In this document: piece by piece, positions 34,044-43,470 of the stretch
How positions within the stretch are numbered: the stretch's first letter is position 1
How the letters are laid out: every line of letters begins with the position of its first letter
Source: Bacteroidota bacterium
Lineage (GTDB): Bacteria; Bacteroidota; Bacteroidia; UKL13-3
Assembly (NCBI GenBank): GCA_027484685.1
Contig: JAIXSO010000020.1
Location: 1-64,000 of the forward strand
DNA: 64,000 bases
Direction of reading: 5' to 3'
Notes under the pieces: generated by a model
Told to the model about the DNA's origin: nothing
The model's input: the letters and a program-made list of their open reading frames with translations, nothing else
Database searches by the model: none
Made by a program: the position numbers and the translations under genes

Positions 34044-34652
34044 TTACCCCTTTTTTAGCCAGCCGGTTATACTCATTCTAGGTTGGTTGGTTATTAATAC
34101 TTCGTGTGGTAGTTCATTGCTTTTAAACAAAATGGTTTTACCCTGAGTTGGACTAATTATTTCAATGTTATTTTCTTGATAAACCATTAACTCTCCTCCA
34201 TCATCTTCCTGCCAATTTTGATTCAAATAACTAATCATAGAATAAGTTCTGCGTGAATCATTTTTAAATTGGTCAATGTGTTTTACGTAGAAACTGCCTT
34301 TGTTGTAAAGGGAATAATGGAATTCATAGTCAACTATTCCTGCAAAACAGGTCATGTTTAAATATTTAATAAATTGCTCTATTTGAGTAAAAAATAACTT
34401 TTCAGCCACGTTATTATTTTGCTTGTCTAGCCAAAAAATCAAATCACTTCTTACTTTTAAATTTAGGTTTAGCTTTTCAGCATTGCCAGTTTTAGCCATG
34501 ATAAGCAGTTCGTTTTGGTTTAAATCAACTAAATTTTGTTTTAGTTGATTTGCTAATTCAATACTTAAAAATTGGTTAGCAATTCCAATTTTATTCTCAA
34601 TAAAACTACTAATTAAGGTTTCAAACACATCATCCATAACATCACTAATCAT
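34044..34652 (-). CDS. 2-oxoglutarate/Fe(II) prolyl-hydroxylase-like protein (SM-20/PKHD type)
   Basis: A 202-residue dioxygenase. The iron ligands are HIDQFKN (His, Asp) and the later His in NELPHEVL. ArgMSITGWLKK at the end (QPRMSITGW) gives the 2-oxoglutarate Arg, and GGELMVY is a core strand. This fits the SM-20/EGLN-like bacterial family, some members of which hydroxylate ribosomal or elongation-factor prolines. The substrate is not predictable. Confidence 0.8.
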   Translation of the reverse strand: MISDVMDDVFETLISSFIENKIGIANQFLSIELANQLKQNLVDLNQNELLIMAKTGNAEKLNLNLKVRSDLIFWLDKQNNNVAEKLFFTQIEQFIKYLNMTCFAGIVDYEFHYSLYNKGSFYVKHIDQFKNDSRRTYSMISYLNQNWQEDDGGELMVYQENNIEIISPTQGKTILFKSNELPHEVLITNQPRMSITGWLKKG

Positions 34653-34758
34653 TATTTTTACAAGGTAACTTAATAAATGGAAGAAGAGTGGTTTAATAAT
34701 TTTTAGCTACTAAATCACAAGTAAAACTATCTTTGTTGTTTAACTGATTATTTAATTT

Positions 34759-35901
34759 ATGCCATTTGCTGCACTCGGTTTAAACCGCGATTTACAATAT
34801 GCTTTAGAAAAGCAATTTTATACCAATCCTTATCCAATTCAAGAAAAAGCCATTCCTCCAATTTTAAATGGAAAAGATGTATTGGGAATAGCACAAACAG
34901 GTTCGGGTAAAACTGCCAGTTATGTTTTGCCAACTTTACAGTTATTGCAAAGCAAACCAGTAGCAAAAAATAGGTATGTCAATACATTGGTTCTAGTCCC
35001 AACGCGTGAATTGGCTATTCAGGTTCAAAAGGTTTATAAAGCTTTTAGTGATAGGTTAGAACAGGGGATTAAATCATTGGCAGTTTTTGGAGGTGTGTCT
35101 ATCAATCCTCAAATGATGGATATGAATGGTGTTGAAATTTTGGTTGCTACGCCCGGCAGGTTATTGGAGTTAGTGGAGAAAAAAGCTGTTTTTTTAACCA
35201 ATGTGGATGTTTTGGTGCTTGATGAAGCTGATAAAATGCTAAACCTTGGTTTTAAAGAGGAAATGTCGAATATTTTTAAATTATTGCCTAAAAAACGACA
35301 AAACTTATTGTTTTCAGCTACTTTAAGTGCTGATTTAAGTGCAATTCAATCGTTGGTTTTACAAAATCCAGTTACCATTGAAATTGAAGCCGAAACACAG
35401 AATTTAGATTTGATTGCGCAATTGGCTTATGCGGTGCAAGATGATAGAAAAGGTCCATTGTTAAGGTATTTAATTTCTACTCTCGAAATGAAACAAGTGT
35501 TGGTTTTTACTTCATCAGTTCATAGAGCTGATACGGTAACTGATAAGTTGAATCAAAATGGATTTAAGGCTATTGCTATGCACAGTAAAAAAAGTCAAGG
35601 AGCAAGAGAAGATGCGTTACGTAAATTTAAAAATGGCGATGTGCAAGTTTTAGTGGCTACCGATTTAATGAGCCGTGGAATTGATATTCCATTTTTACCA
35701 TTTGTGGTTAATTACGAGTTACCTCGCTCACCAAAAGATTATATACATAGAATTGGTCGCACTGGCCGTGCTGAAAATGCTGGAACTGCAATTAGCTTGG
35801 TAAATGCAGATGAAAGCCATCATTTTGGTATAATTCAAAAAAAGATGAAACGAAGTGTAGCATTAATTGATAGTGAGGCTATCAATTTAAAAGGATTTTA
35901 A
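34759..35901 (+). CDS. DEAD-box RNA helicase
   Basis: A 380-residue RNA helicase near the minimal two-RecA-domain core. Q motif (NPYPIQEKAIP), motif I AQTGSGKT (about 46-53), PTRELA, GG, TPGR, DEAD (about 155-158), SAT, and domain-2 motifs ATDLMSRGIDIP and HRIGRTGRA are all present. It lacks the basic C-terminal tail of RhlE/CshA types and ends at the core. Possible role in ribosome assembly or mRNA turnover. Confidence 0.92.
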   Translation: MPFAALGLNRDLQYALEKQFYTNPYPIQEKAIPPILNGKDVLGIAQTGSGKTASYVLPTLQLLQSKPVAKNRYVNTLVLVPTRELAIQVQKVYKAFSDRLEQGIKSLAVFGGVSINPQMMDMNGVEILVATPGRLLELVEKKAVFLTNVDVLVLDEADKMLNLGFKEEMSNIFKLLPKKRQNLLFSATLSADLSAIQSLVLQNPVTIEIEAETQNLDLIAQLAYAVQDDRKGPLLRYLISTLEMKQVLVFTSSVHRADTVTDKLNQNGFKAIAMHSKKSQGAREDALRKFKNGDVQVLVATDLMSRGIDIPFLPFVVNYELPRSPKDYIHRIGRTGRAENAGTAISLVNADESHHFGIIQKKMKRSVALIDSEAINLKGF

Positions 35902-35908
35902 AAAACAA

Positions 35909-35945
35909 AAAACCTCCAACTCGGTAAGAATTGGAGGTTTTTTTA
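35909..35945 (+). terminator. Rho-independent terminator
   Basis: AAAACCTCCAA pairs with TTGGAGGTTTT around an 11-base loop, followed by a T-run, just after the helicase stop codon. Confidence 0.85.
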
Positions 35946-36025
35946 TAGGTTTATCAGTTAAACAACTAATCCATTAAACTCACTATTTATCGGGACAACA
36001 ATTAACCAATTAACCAATTGGTTAA

Positions 36026-37000
36026 CTACCACCCTAAAATCCAAGCAAACATTAACGGAGCTACAATAGTTGCATCGCTTTCTACTATAAATTTAGGTGT
36101 ATGAATATCTAATTTGCCCCAAGTAATTTTTTCGTTAGGAACCGCTCCTGAGTACGAACCATACGAGGTGGTTGAATCGCTTATTTGGCAGAAATAACTC
36201 CAAAACGGAATGTTTTCCATTTCCATATCTTGGTATAACATGGGTACTACGCAAATAGGGAAATCGCCAGCAATACCGCCACCAATTTGGAAGAAACCTA
36301 ATCCTTTGCCTTCGCTATTTTTTACATACCAATCGGCTAACCAAGCCATGTATTCAATACCACTTTTCATGGTGCTGGCCTTTATTTCGTTTTTAATTAC
36401 ATAGCTAGCAAAAATATTTCCCATGGTGCTATCTTCCCAACCTGGAACCACAATTGGTAAATTGCGTTCAGCAGCAGCAAGCATCCATGAGTTTTTAGGG
36501 TCAATTTCGTAATATTGTTCCAACTCGCCACTATTTAAAATTTTGTACATGAATTCATGCGGAAAAAAACGCTCTCCAGCGGTGTCGGCATCTTTCCAAA
36601 TTTTATAAATATGTTTCTGTAGTCTTCTAAAAGCTTCTTCTTCTGGAATACAAGTATCAGTTACGCGGTTGTAATGGTTTTCTAATAAATCCCATTCATC
36701 TTGTGGGCTTAAATCGCGGTAGTTAGGTACACGTTTGTAGTGGCTATGTGCTACCAAATTCATAATATCTTCTTCTAAATTGGCACCAGTACAGCTAATA
36801 ATATCAACTTTCCCTTGGCGAATCATTTCGGCTAACGATTTTCCTAACTCAGCAGTACTCATAGCTCCGGCAAGGGTTACCATCATTTTTCCACCTTCGG
36901 TTAAATGGGTTTCGTAACCTTTAGCAGCATCAACCAAAGCAGCTGCATTAAAATGTTTATAATGTGTTTCAATAAAATTTGAAATAGGTCCTTTAGTCAT
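36026..37000 (-). CDS. Deoxyhypusine-synthase-like protein
   Basis: A 324-residue enzyme of the deoxyhypusine synthase fold (NAD-dependent transfer of an aminobutyl group from spermidine). GKMMVTLAGAMSTAELG and ISCTGANLEEDIMNL are the NAD-binding segments, and ITWGKLDIH carries the lysine aligned with the catalytic Lys of eukaryotic enzymes. Bacteria lack eIF5A, so the acceptor is probably a small polyamine, as in homospermidine synthesis. Alone and divergent from the DUF1801 fusion gene. The stop codon lies inside a short inverted-word sequence (36001-36029). Confidence 0.85.
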   Translation of the reverse strand: MTKGPISNFIETHYKHFNAAALVDAAKGYETHLTEGGKMMVTLAGAMSTAELGKSLAEMIRQGKVDIISCTGANLEEDIMNLVAHSHYKRVPNYRDLSPQDEWDLLENHYNRVTDTCIPEEEAFRRLQKHIYKIWKDADTAGERFFPHEFMYKILNSGELEQYYEIDPKNSWMLAAAERNLPIVVPGWEDSTMGNIFASYVIKNEIKASTMKSGIEYMAWLADWYVKNSEGKGLGFFQIGGGIAGDFPICVVPMLYQDMEMENIPFWSYFCQISDSTTSYGSYSGAVPNEKITWGKLDIHTPKFIVESDATIVAPLMFAWILGW

Positions 37001-37034
37001 GTTGTTGTATTTTTATATAATTTTAAAAAGTGTG

Positions 37035-37042
37035 CAAATATA
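37035..37042 (-). promoter_or_regulatory. Possible -7 element for the deoxyhypusine-synthase-like gene
   Basis: TATATTTG on the minus strand, 35 bases before the start codon. No clear -33 TTTG was found at the proper distance. Confidence 0.4.
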
Positions 37043-37073
37043 AGCCAGAGTTTTACATTTAAAATTAAGTTTT

Positions 37074-37102
37074 TTTGAGCTGTAAAAATGTTATTATATT
37101 TG
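37074..37102 (+). promoter_or_regulatory. Bacteroidota-type promoter of the DUF1801 fusion gene
   Basis: TTTG, 17 bases, TATATTTG on the plus strand. The predicted leader to the ATG at 37155 is about 45 bases. Confidence 0.65.
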
Positions 37103-37154
37103 TTTGTAATAATTTAAAATAGCGCCTTTAATCCTTCATAATCAAACTTTAATT

Positions 37155-37802
37155 ATGGCCAAAACTACCCCAAATTTAGTTGATTTATATATTGCTGAAT
37201 TTCCAGTTAATGTGCAACAGCAATTACAAAAGTTGCGTAAAATTATACTTGAAACTGTTCCAAATGCCGAAGAAATTATAAGTTACAAAATGCCAGCCTA
37301 CAAGGTGTACGAGTGTTTGGTGTATTTTGCAGGTTATAAAAATCATGTGGGCTTTTATCCTACAGGTTCTGGAATTACGGCTTTTGAACACGAGTTAGGT
37401 AATTATAAATACTCGAAAGGGGCTATTCAATTTGAAATTGATAAAGAGTTACCTCGCGATTTGATTATGAGAATGGTGGAATACAGATTGGCATCGGCTA
37501 TTGCAAAGCACGAAAGTAAAAAAGTTTTGAAAACGTGTAAAAATGGACATCAATTTTATAAAAGTAGCGACTTTAAAAGTTGCCCTGTATGCGAAGCAGA
37601 AAATAAACCTAAAGATGGTTTTATGGCCAGTATTTCAGCACCAGCCCGCAGAACTTTAATAAGTAAGAATATAAACACACTAACCGATTTAGCTCAATAT
37701 ACCGAAAAAGAAATTTTAGATTTACATGGAATTGGCCCAACTGCTATTCCAAAATTAAAAGCAGCACTTAAGGATGCTGGATTGAGTTTAAGGAAAAAGT
37801 AA
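37155..37802 (+). CDS. DUF1801 protein with zinc-knuckle and helix-hairpin-helix tail
   Basis: A 215-residue protein of three parts. Residues 1-115 are a YdhG/DUF1801-like domain (PNAEEIISYKMPAYKVYECLVYFAGY, VGFYPTGSGI, KGAIQFEIDKELP). Residues about 125-147 hold CKNGHQFYKSSDFKSCPVC, a zinc-ribbon-like pair of Cys plus His/Cys. The final 55 residues (ARRTLISKNINTLTDLAQYT, LHGIGPTAIPKLK) are a helix-hairpin-helix like that of the RNA polymerase alpha C-terminal domain. The last two parts suggest nucleic-acid binding. Function unknown. Confidence 0.8.
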   Translation: MAKTTPNLVDLYIAEFPVNVQQQLQKLRKIILETVPNAEEIISYKMPAYKVYECLVYFAGYKNHVGFYPTGSGITAFEHELGNYKYSKGAIQFEIDKELPRDLIMRMVEYRLASAIAKHESKKVLKTCKNGHQFYKSSDFKSCPVCEAENKPKDGFMASISAPARRTLISKNINTLTDLAQYTEKEILDLHGIGPTAIPKLKAALKDAGLSLRKK

Positions 37803-37869
37803 TGCTAATAGGTTTGAATTTAAATGATAATTTTAGTTTTAAATACAGCATATTCGCCTCTCTAAACTA

Positions 37870-38652
37870 ATGTCTCAACATAAAGAATTTTTAAACAAAC
37901 AGGTCGCTATTTATAATCAAACAGGATTTATTGAGTTAGATCCTATTTGCATACCACATTTATTTACTAAAAAACAAGATATTGAAATTGCAGGATTGTT
38001 TGCTGCTGTTTTTGCTTGGGGACAACGCAATACAATCATTAATAAATGTACTGATTTATTGGCAAGAATGGATAATGCTCCGCATCAATTTGTTGTAAAT
38101 CATGCCGATAAAGATTTGAAGAAATTGCTTGGCTTTAAGCACCGCACTTTTAATGATACTGATTTACTTTATTTCGTTTCATTTTTAAAATATTGGTACA
38201 GCAATCACCAAAGTTTAGAAACAGCTTTTTCCATACATTTAAAACCAAAGGATAAAACCATTGAAAATGCTTTGAATGGTTTTAGATATTTATTTTTTTC
38301 GTTACCCGATGTGCCTCAACGAACCATGAAACATATTGCTTCGCCATTACAGAACTCGGCTTGTAAAAGACTGTGTATGTATTTAAGGTGGATGGTAAGA
38401 AACGATAATAATGGGGTAGATTTTGGCATTTGGCAACAAATAAAACCAAGTCAATTAATGATGCCATTAGACTTACATGTGCAACGAACTGCTCAAAAAT
38501 TAGGATTGCTCAGCCGCACGCAAAGCGATTGGAAAGCAGTTGAGGAATTAACCGAAAACCTCAGAAAATTCGATAAAAACGATCCTGTAAAATACGATTA
38601 TGCACTTTTTGGATTGAGCATTATGCCCGATTTTTTGGAAACAATTATTTAG
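37870..38652 (+). CDS. TIGR02757 (DUF2400) family protein
   Basis: A 260-residue alpha-helical protein of the conserved Bacteroidota/Proteobacteria family TIGR02757. Typical parts are DPICIPHLFTKKQDIEIAGL, AAVFAWGQRNTIINK, CKRLCMYLRWMVRNDNNGVDFGIW and LMMPLDLHVQRTAQKLGLL. The last two resemble the helix-hairpin-helix DNA glycosylase fold, so a nucleic-acid role is possible, but no activity is known to me. Confidence 0.85.
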   Translation: MSQHKEFLNKQVAIYNQTGFIELDPICIPHLFTKKQDIEIAGLFAAVFAWGQRNTIINKCTDLLARMDNAPHQFVVNHADKDLKKLLGFKHRTFNDTDLLYFVSFLKYWYSNHQSLETAFSIHLKPKDKTIENALNGFRYLFFSLPDVPQRTMKHIASPLQNSACKRLCMYLRWMVRNDNNGVDFGIWQQIKPSQLMMPLDLHVQRTAQKLGLLSRTQSDWKAVEELTENLRKFDKNDPVKYDYALFGLSIMPDFLETII

Positions 38653-38675
38653 CAATAAAATGTGAGTGATGTGCA

Positions 38676-38717
38676 ATAAATTAACTAAGTACTAAAAACT
38701 AGGTACTAGGAACTAAT
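38676..38717. repeat. Short-word intergenic repeat (AACTAAGTACTAAAAACTAG)
   Basis: AATTAACTAAGTACTAAAAA then CTAGGTACTAGGAACTAATT, directly before the end of porZ. Same word family as at 13050. Confidence 0.6.
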
Positions 38718-40992
38718 TAATAAAAGCAACTTTACCGACTACCGATTTAGAGCCATCTTTATTGGCAGCAAAAATTAAATAAACGCCAGTTGCAACTCTG
38801 GAGCCCGAAAAGTTTCTACCATTCCATGTAGCAAAACCTCCGTTTGAAGTAGTTTCAGCTACTAAATTTCCTGCTATGTCAGTAATTTTTACGTTTACAT
38901 TTTCTGCCAATCCTTTTATTGAAATATCGCCAGTAAAATTAGGACGTACAGGATTGGGGAATACTTCCACCGTTTGGAAATTGGGTCCAGCTTCGGTTGC
39001 GTCTCCCATAAAACTGTTTATTCCTTTCAGTGTTCCAAAAAATACCTCTCCAGTATTATTATCAATTCCTACGCTCAATACATTATTATCAAGTAACGGG
39101 CTGTTTTTGGTAGTAAAATTATGGATTACAGTATATCCATCGCTCGATACAAGCCAAACACCATTGTTGGTTCCAATCCATTTGCGGTTAGCTCCATCTA
39201 CAGTTATACAATTAATATTTTCACCACCTAAAAAGTTAGAGAAAACCAAACCAGTTTTTATCACAATTTGACGTGAATCGAAAGAAGCATCGCCAGCACC
39301 AAAAATAAGTTCGGGGCTGCTAAATATGCTTAAACCTTCGCTTGTTCCAATCCACATTTCGCCTCTTTTATCTTTGGTAATGCAATTAACCTGGTTACTA
39401 GCCAAAGCGCCATTTCCAATATCCTTAGTTAATACTTTTATAGCATCATTATTTGGATTGGCAATGTCGCCCCCATCGTTATAAACCAATAAACCACCAC
39501 TTCTTGTGTGTGCAATCCATTTTTGATTTTCATCGTCAATAGCTACTGCCGAAAGGTAATTGCTTCCACTAAATACATTTCCTACCGAAAAACATTGTAA
39601 AACGCCATCATTTCTTAATACACAAATAGGTTGCCCGCTTGAATGATTGGTAAACCAAAGGTTTTTATCGGTATCAAAAGCTAAACCAGCTACCCTGCAA
39701 CTACCTGTAAATGCCTCTTGCAAAATGCTATTGTTTTTATTGTAAACTGCTTCTACTCGGCCTGTCATATCCAATTTAACCAAACCCGAACCGTATGAAG
39801 CTGCAAATAATTTATCATTTACATCATCATAAATTATAGTTAAAATATCTCTAATAGAATCAGGAGTGATGGGGGGATTACCTTGGCCCGTATTACTCCA
39901 TAAATTATTCTTTAAAATATACAAACCATTATTCCTAAAACTTTCATTGAAAGAAGCCGCATAGCCACTTGCAGCATATAGTTTTCCATTTATAAATTTA
40001 AAATCAGTTGCAATTTTGTCGTAAGGTCCGTTAGGATAAATAAAATCAGAACCATTAAATTCTCCACCAGGAAATAATTGAATTCCTGCAAAATTGTCAA
40101 CACAAGCAAATCGGTTATTTGGCAGCTGCACTGCAGAGTTTTTAAGCGATTTTCCTGTTTTGGTTATTACATTATTTGAAGCAATTTCGCTAACATTTAA
40201 ATTTGTGGTAACTATTAACTTGTTATTGCTAATAATCAAATCAAGTGTATTATTTAAATCAGAATCGTTAATAGGCGTCCAAGTGTTGTTACTAAAAGTG
40301 TTTAAAACACTATCAATTTCGGCATACAACATTCCGTTATAAGCTTCCATTTTATTACTTTTGGTTGATGATTTAACTAAACTCCAAAAGTTAAAATCAC
40401 TCAAATTGCCGCTATTTAATTTGGCTCTGTAAATGCCATTATAGGTTGATGCATAAATAAAATTATCTAAAATGGCCACATCTAAAATTTCAATATTGCT
40501 GCCATTAACGCCAATATTTTGATACGAATCAACAATTTGTTTTTTGTTTACATCAATTACTACAATACCAAAACTACAAGCCAAATAGGCTTTTCCGTTA
40601 AAAAAGGTTACATCGTTAATTGATTTTTTGCCAATTACATTGCGTTGAAAAATTTGTGGCATATTTGTAATTGACTCATTTTGAAGTAAATCAATGTTGC
40701 CGTTTTCGTAAACTATAAAAAGTAAATTATTATTTGGGTTGCTGCGCAATAACTTTACTTCTACATCCGAAAGGCCGTTAACTTTTGAAATACGTTCTAA
40801 TTCTTTTTCAGCTTCATTGTACGAAAAAACCGAACTTGATGAACCAACATAAACTGTTCTGCCAATAGCAGCAATGGTTTTATTTTGCCAATAAGGCAAA
40901 TGAACACGCCAAGTTCCAAGTCCACCCGATGGTTGAGCTAAAATAAAAACAGGTAAAAGTAGGTATAAGGCGGTGCAAATTCTTTTAATCAT
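38713..40992 (-). CDS. porZ: Type IX secretion system component PorZ
   Basis: A 759-residue exported protein with a signal peptide ending in LLPVFILAQ and an N-terminal WRVHLPYWQNKTIAAIGRTV typical of PorZ. Many propeller blades follow (two seven-bladed domains in known structures), with repeated IYVGSSSSVF, AYLACSFGIVVID, KWIGTNNGVW and similar strands. The last 85 or so residues (VEVFPNPVRPN, GVYLIFAANKDGSKSVVGKV) form a T9SS sorting domain. PorZ acts in the attachment complex that swaps the sorting domain for A-LPS. It stands alone on the minus strand. Confidence 0.88.
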   Translation of the reverse strand: MIKRICTALYLLLPVFILAQPSGGLGTWRVHLPYWQNKTIAAIGRTVYVGSSSSVFSYNEAEKELERISKVNGLSDVEVKLLRSNPNNNLLFIVYENGNIDLLQNESITNMPQIFQRNVIGKKSINDVTFFNGKAYLACSFGIVVIDVNKKQIVDSYQNIGVNGSNIEILDVAILDNFIYASTYNGIYRAKLNSGNLSDFNFWSLVKSSTKSNKMEAYNGMLYAEIDSVLNTFSNNTWTPINDSDLNNTLDLIISNNKLIVTTNLNVSEIASNNVITKTGKSLKNSAVQLPNNRFACVDNFAGIQLFPGGEFNGSDFIYPNGPYDKIATDFKFINGKLYAASGYAASFNESFRNNGLYILKNNLWSNTGQGNPPITPDSIRDILTIIYDDVNDKLFAASYGSGLVKLDMTGRVEAVYNKNNSILQEAFTGSCRVAGLAFDTDKNLWFTNHSSGQPICVLRNDGVLQCFSVGNVFSGSNYLSAVAIDDENQKWIAHTRSGGLLVYNDGGDIANPNNDAIKVLTKDIGNGALASNQVNCITKDKRGEMWIGTSEGLSIFSSPELIFGAGDASFDSRQIVIKTGLVFSNFLGGENINCITVDGANRKWIGTNNGVWLVSSDGYTVIHNFTTKNSPLLDNNVLSVGIDNNTGEVFFGTLKGINSFMGDATEAGPNFQTVEVFPNPVRPNFTGDISIKGLAENVNVKITDIAGNLVAETTSNGGFATWNGRNFSGSRVATGVYLIFAANKDGSKSVVGKVAFIN

Positions 40993-41106
40993 TATAGAGC
41001 AAATTAATAAAAACTATTTCTCAAACGTTTAATTTGAATAATTATTTTACAATTATATGAAATCAAATGGTAAGCCTCAATTATTTGTTTATTTTGCACA
41101 AGTTTT

Positions 41107-43455
41107 ATGTGGAGCAAAATAGCTGATTTTATTTTAAAATATAGATGGCAAAGTCTTTTAGCCATTGCAATTACTACCGTATTTTTTGGATACTATGCTG
41201 GTAAAGTTCAACTTACTTACGATTTTGCTAAGATAATTCCGGCCGATGACCCCGATTATATTGATTACATAAAGTTTAAAAACACTTTTGGCGAAGATGG
41301 AAACGTTTTAGTGATTGGTGTGCAATCAGACAAAATTTTTGATTACAATTTTTTTAACGATTGGAGTAATTTAACCAAACAAATAGAAGGAATTGATGGC
41401 ATTGAAAAAGTAGTGTCGTTAAGTAATATTCAAACCATTTTACGAAATGATAGCTTACAAACGCTTAGTTTACAGCCATTACTAAAAAGTAAAATAGAAA
41501 ACCAAAGCCAACTTGATAGTTTTAAAAACCAAGTTGCAGATTTGAAATTTTATAATGGATTTTTATACAACCCCGAAAGCAATGTTACGCTTTTAGCTAT
41601 TACTTTAAAAAAGGAAAAGTTAGATAGTAAAGAACGTATTCCGCTGGTTAATAGCATAGAACAAGCTGCTGACGCATTTGGTAAAAAATATGGTTGCGAA
41701 ATGCATTATTCCGGTTTGCCTTACGTGCGCACTGTTATGAGTAGCAAGGTGGCCGATGAAATTAAGATTTTTATTTACCTATCTATTTTGGTAACTGCCA
41801 TTTTTATTTTTGTTTTCTTTAGGTTTATTAGTGCTGTTATTTTATCACTAGTAGTAGTAATAGTTGGGGTAATTTGTACAGTTGGTACCATCGCTTTATT
41901 TGGTTATAAAATTAGTTTACTTACAGGTATTATTCCGCCTTTAATGGTAATAGTTGGGGTGCAAAATTGTATTTATTTGCTCAATGTGTACCATCAAGAG
42001 TTTTTAAAACATAACGATAAAATAAAGGCCATTAAAGAGTTAATTGCTAAAAATGGTTTAGCGTTATTTTTAACCAATATTACCACAGCCATTGGTTTTT
42101 GCGTTTTTAGTTTTTCAGGAAGTGCCGTATTAGACCAATTTTCGGTTGTTTCTGGCATCAATATCATGCTAATTTATGTAATCAGTTTGGTGTTTATTCC
42201 AATAGTTTACAGTTATTTACCTCCTCCAAAAGTTAAACATACCAAACATTTAGAAGCAAAGCGTTTAAATAAAGTATTAGAGTTTTGTAATTACTTGGTT
42301 TATAACAAACGTAAAGCCATTTATATTTCAACTATTTTATTGGTGTTGGCCAGTGTTGGCGGTGCTTTAATGGTGGATGGAACTGGTTATGTGGTAGATG
42401 ATATGCCCGAAGAAAATAAGGTGTACAAAGATTTGAAGTTTTTTGAAAAGAACTTGAAAGGTATTTTGCCTTACGAAATAGCCATAGATACCAAACGACC
42501 AAATGGCATTAAGGATTATGCTACGCTTCAAAAAATTAATAGATTAGAAAAAGAATTGGCCAAAATTCCTGAGTTTAGCAAAGCTACTTCTGTAGTTGAT
42601 TTCTTGAAATTTGCCAACCAAGGAATGAATAATGGCGATGTGCGTTATTACCAATTGCCTGATGTTTTGGCCATTAGCGAAATTGTAAATTATTTACCCA
42701 AACAACAAGCAGGTAAACCTAATTTGTTAAAATCGATGGTGGATAGCACTTTCCAAACGGCTAGGGTTAGCATTCAAATGGCCGATGTTGGTTCAACCGA
42801 TATTAAACGCATACACCAAATGGTACAACAAAAGGTAGATTCTATTTTTGATAAAGATAAATACTCGGTAAAACTTACTGGAACCAGTGCTATATTTTTA
42901 AAAGGAAACGATTATTTAATCAATAACTTATTGAGTTCTGTGTTTTGGGCATTGTTACTTAATTCGTTTATGATGATATTTTTATTTGCTTCATGGCGCA
43001 TGATGCTGATTTCGTTATTGCCAAATATTATTCCTTTAATTGTTACTTTAGGAATTATGGGCTTTTTCCATATCAGGTTAAAACCATCAACCATTATTAT
43101 TTTTAGTATTGCATATGGAATTGTGGTTGATTTTACCATTCATTACTTGGCTAAATACAGGCATAGCCTTAAAAAACATAATTGGGATATGAGCATTGCC
43201 ATTCCTGAAAGTTTAACCGAAGCTGGACCAAGTATTATTTACACAGCTGTTGCACTTTTTGGTGGATTCATCATATTTGCGGCAAGCTCGTTTGGAGGAA
43301 CTATTGCCTTGGGTGTATTAACATCATTATCACTTATTTTTGGTATGTTGATGAACTTGTTACTATTACCTTCATTATTGCTTTCGTTAGAAAAATCAAT
43401 CAATAACAAAAAAGAGTTTGATACCACTTTTGTGGAGGTAGAACCAGAGGATTAG
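41107..43455 (+). CDS. RND/MMPL-family transporter
   Basis: A 782-residue polytopic membrane protein with two pseudo-symmetric halves. Each has an isolated transmembrane helix, a large periplasmic domain and then five helices containing sterol-sensing-like segments (VILSLVVVIVGVICTVGTIA; NIIPLIVTLGIMGFFHIRLKP). FAKIIPADDPDY and DDMPEENKVYKDLKFFE are the two periplasmic starts. It belongs to the MMPL/HpnN-like class that moves lipids rather than the drug-pumping AcrB class. It is not next to a membrane-fusion partner. Confidence 0.85.
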   Translation: MWSKIADFILKYRWQSLLAIAITTVFFGYYAGKVQLTYDFAKIIPADDPDYIDYIKFKNTFGEDGNVLVIGVQSDKIFDYNFFNDWSNLTKQIEGIDGIEKVVSLSNIQTILRNDSLQTLSLQPLLKSKIENQSQLDSFKNQVADLKFYNGFLYNPESNVTLLAITLKKEKLDSKERIPLVNSIEQAADAFGKKYGCEMHYSGLPYVRTVMSSKVADEIKIFIYLSILVTAIFIFVFFRFISAVILSLVVVIVGVICTVGTIALFGYKISLLTGIIPPLMVIVGVQNCIYLLNVYHQEFLKHNDKIKAIKELIAKNGLALFLTNITTAIGFCVFSFSGSAVLDQFSVVSGINIMLIYVISLVFIPIVYSYLPPPKVKHTKHLEAKRLNKVLEFCNYLVYNKRKAIYISTILLVLASVGGALMVDGTGYVVDDMPEENKVYKDLKFFEKNLKGILPYEIAIDTKRPNGIKDYATLQKINRLEKELAKIPEFSKATSVVDFLKFANQGMNNGDVRYYQLPDVLAISEIVNYLPKQQAGKPNLLKSMVDSTFQTARVSIQMADVGSTDIKRIHQMVQQKVDSIFDKDKYSVKLTGTSAIFLKGNDYLINNLLSSVFWALLLNSFMMIFLFASWRMMLISLLPNIIPLIVTLGIMGFFHIRLKPSTIIIFSIAYGIVVDFTIHYLAKYRHSLKKHNWDMSIAIPESLTEAGPSIIYTAVALFGGFIIFAASSFGGTIALGVLTSLSLIFGMLMNLLLLPSLLLSLEKSINNKKEFDTTFVEVEPED

Positions 43456-43470
43456 TTTTTTGAATTGAGA

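Noticed and set aside
36001-36029. AATTAACCAATTAACCAATT/GGTTAACT as an operator or terminator
   Set aside because: It is a short low-complexity word overlapping the stop of the adjacent gene, with poor stem stability and no T-run; better grouped with the repeat words.
38876-39271. 131-codon plus-strand frame opposite porZ
   Set aside because: Antisense shadow of a clearly coding beta-propeller gene.
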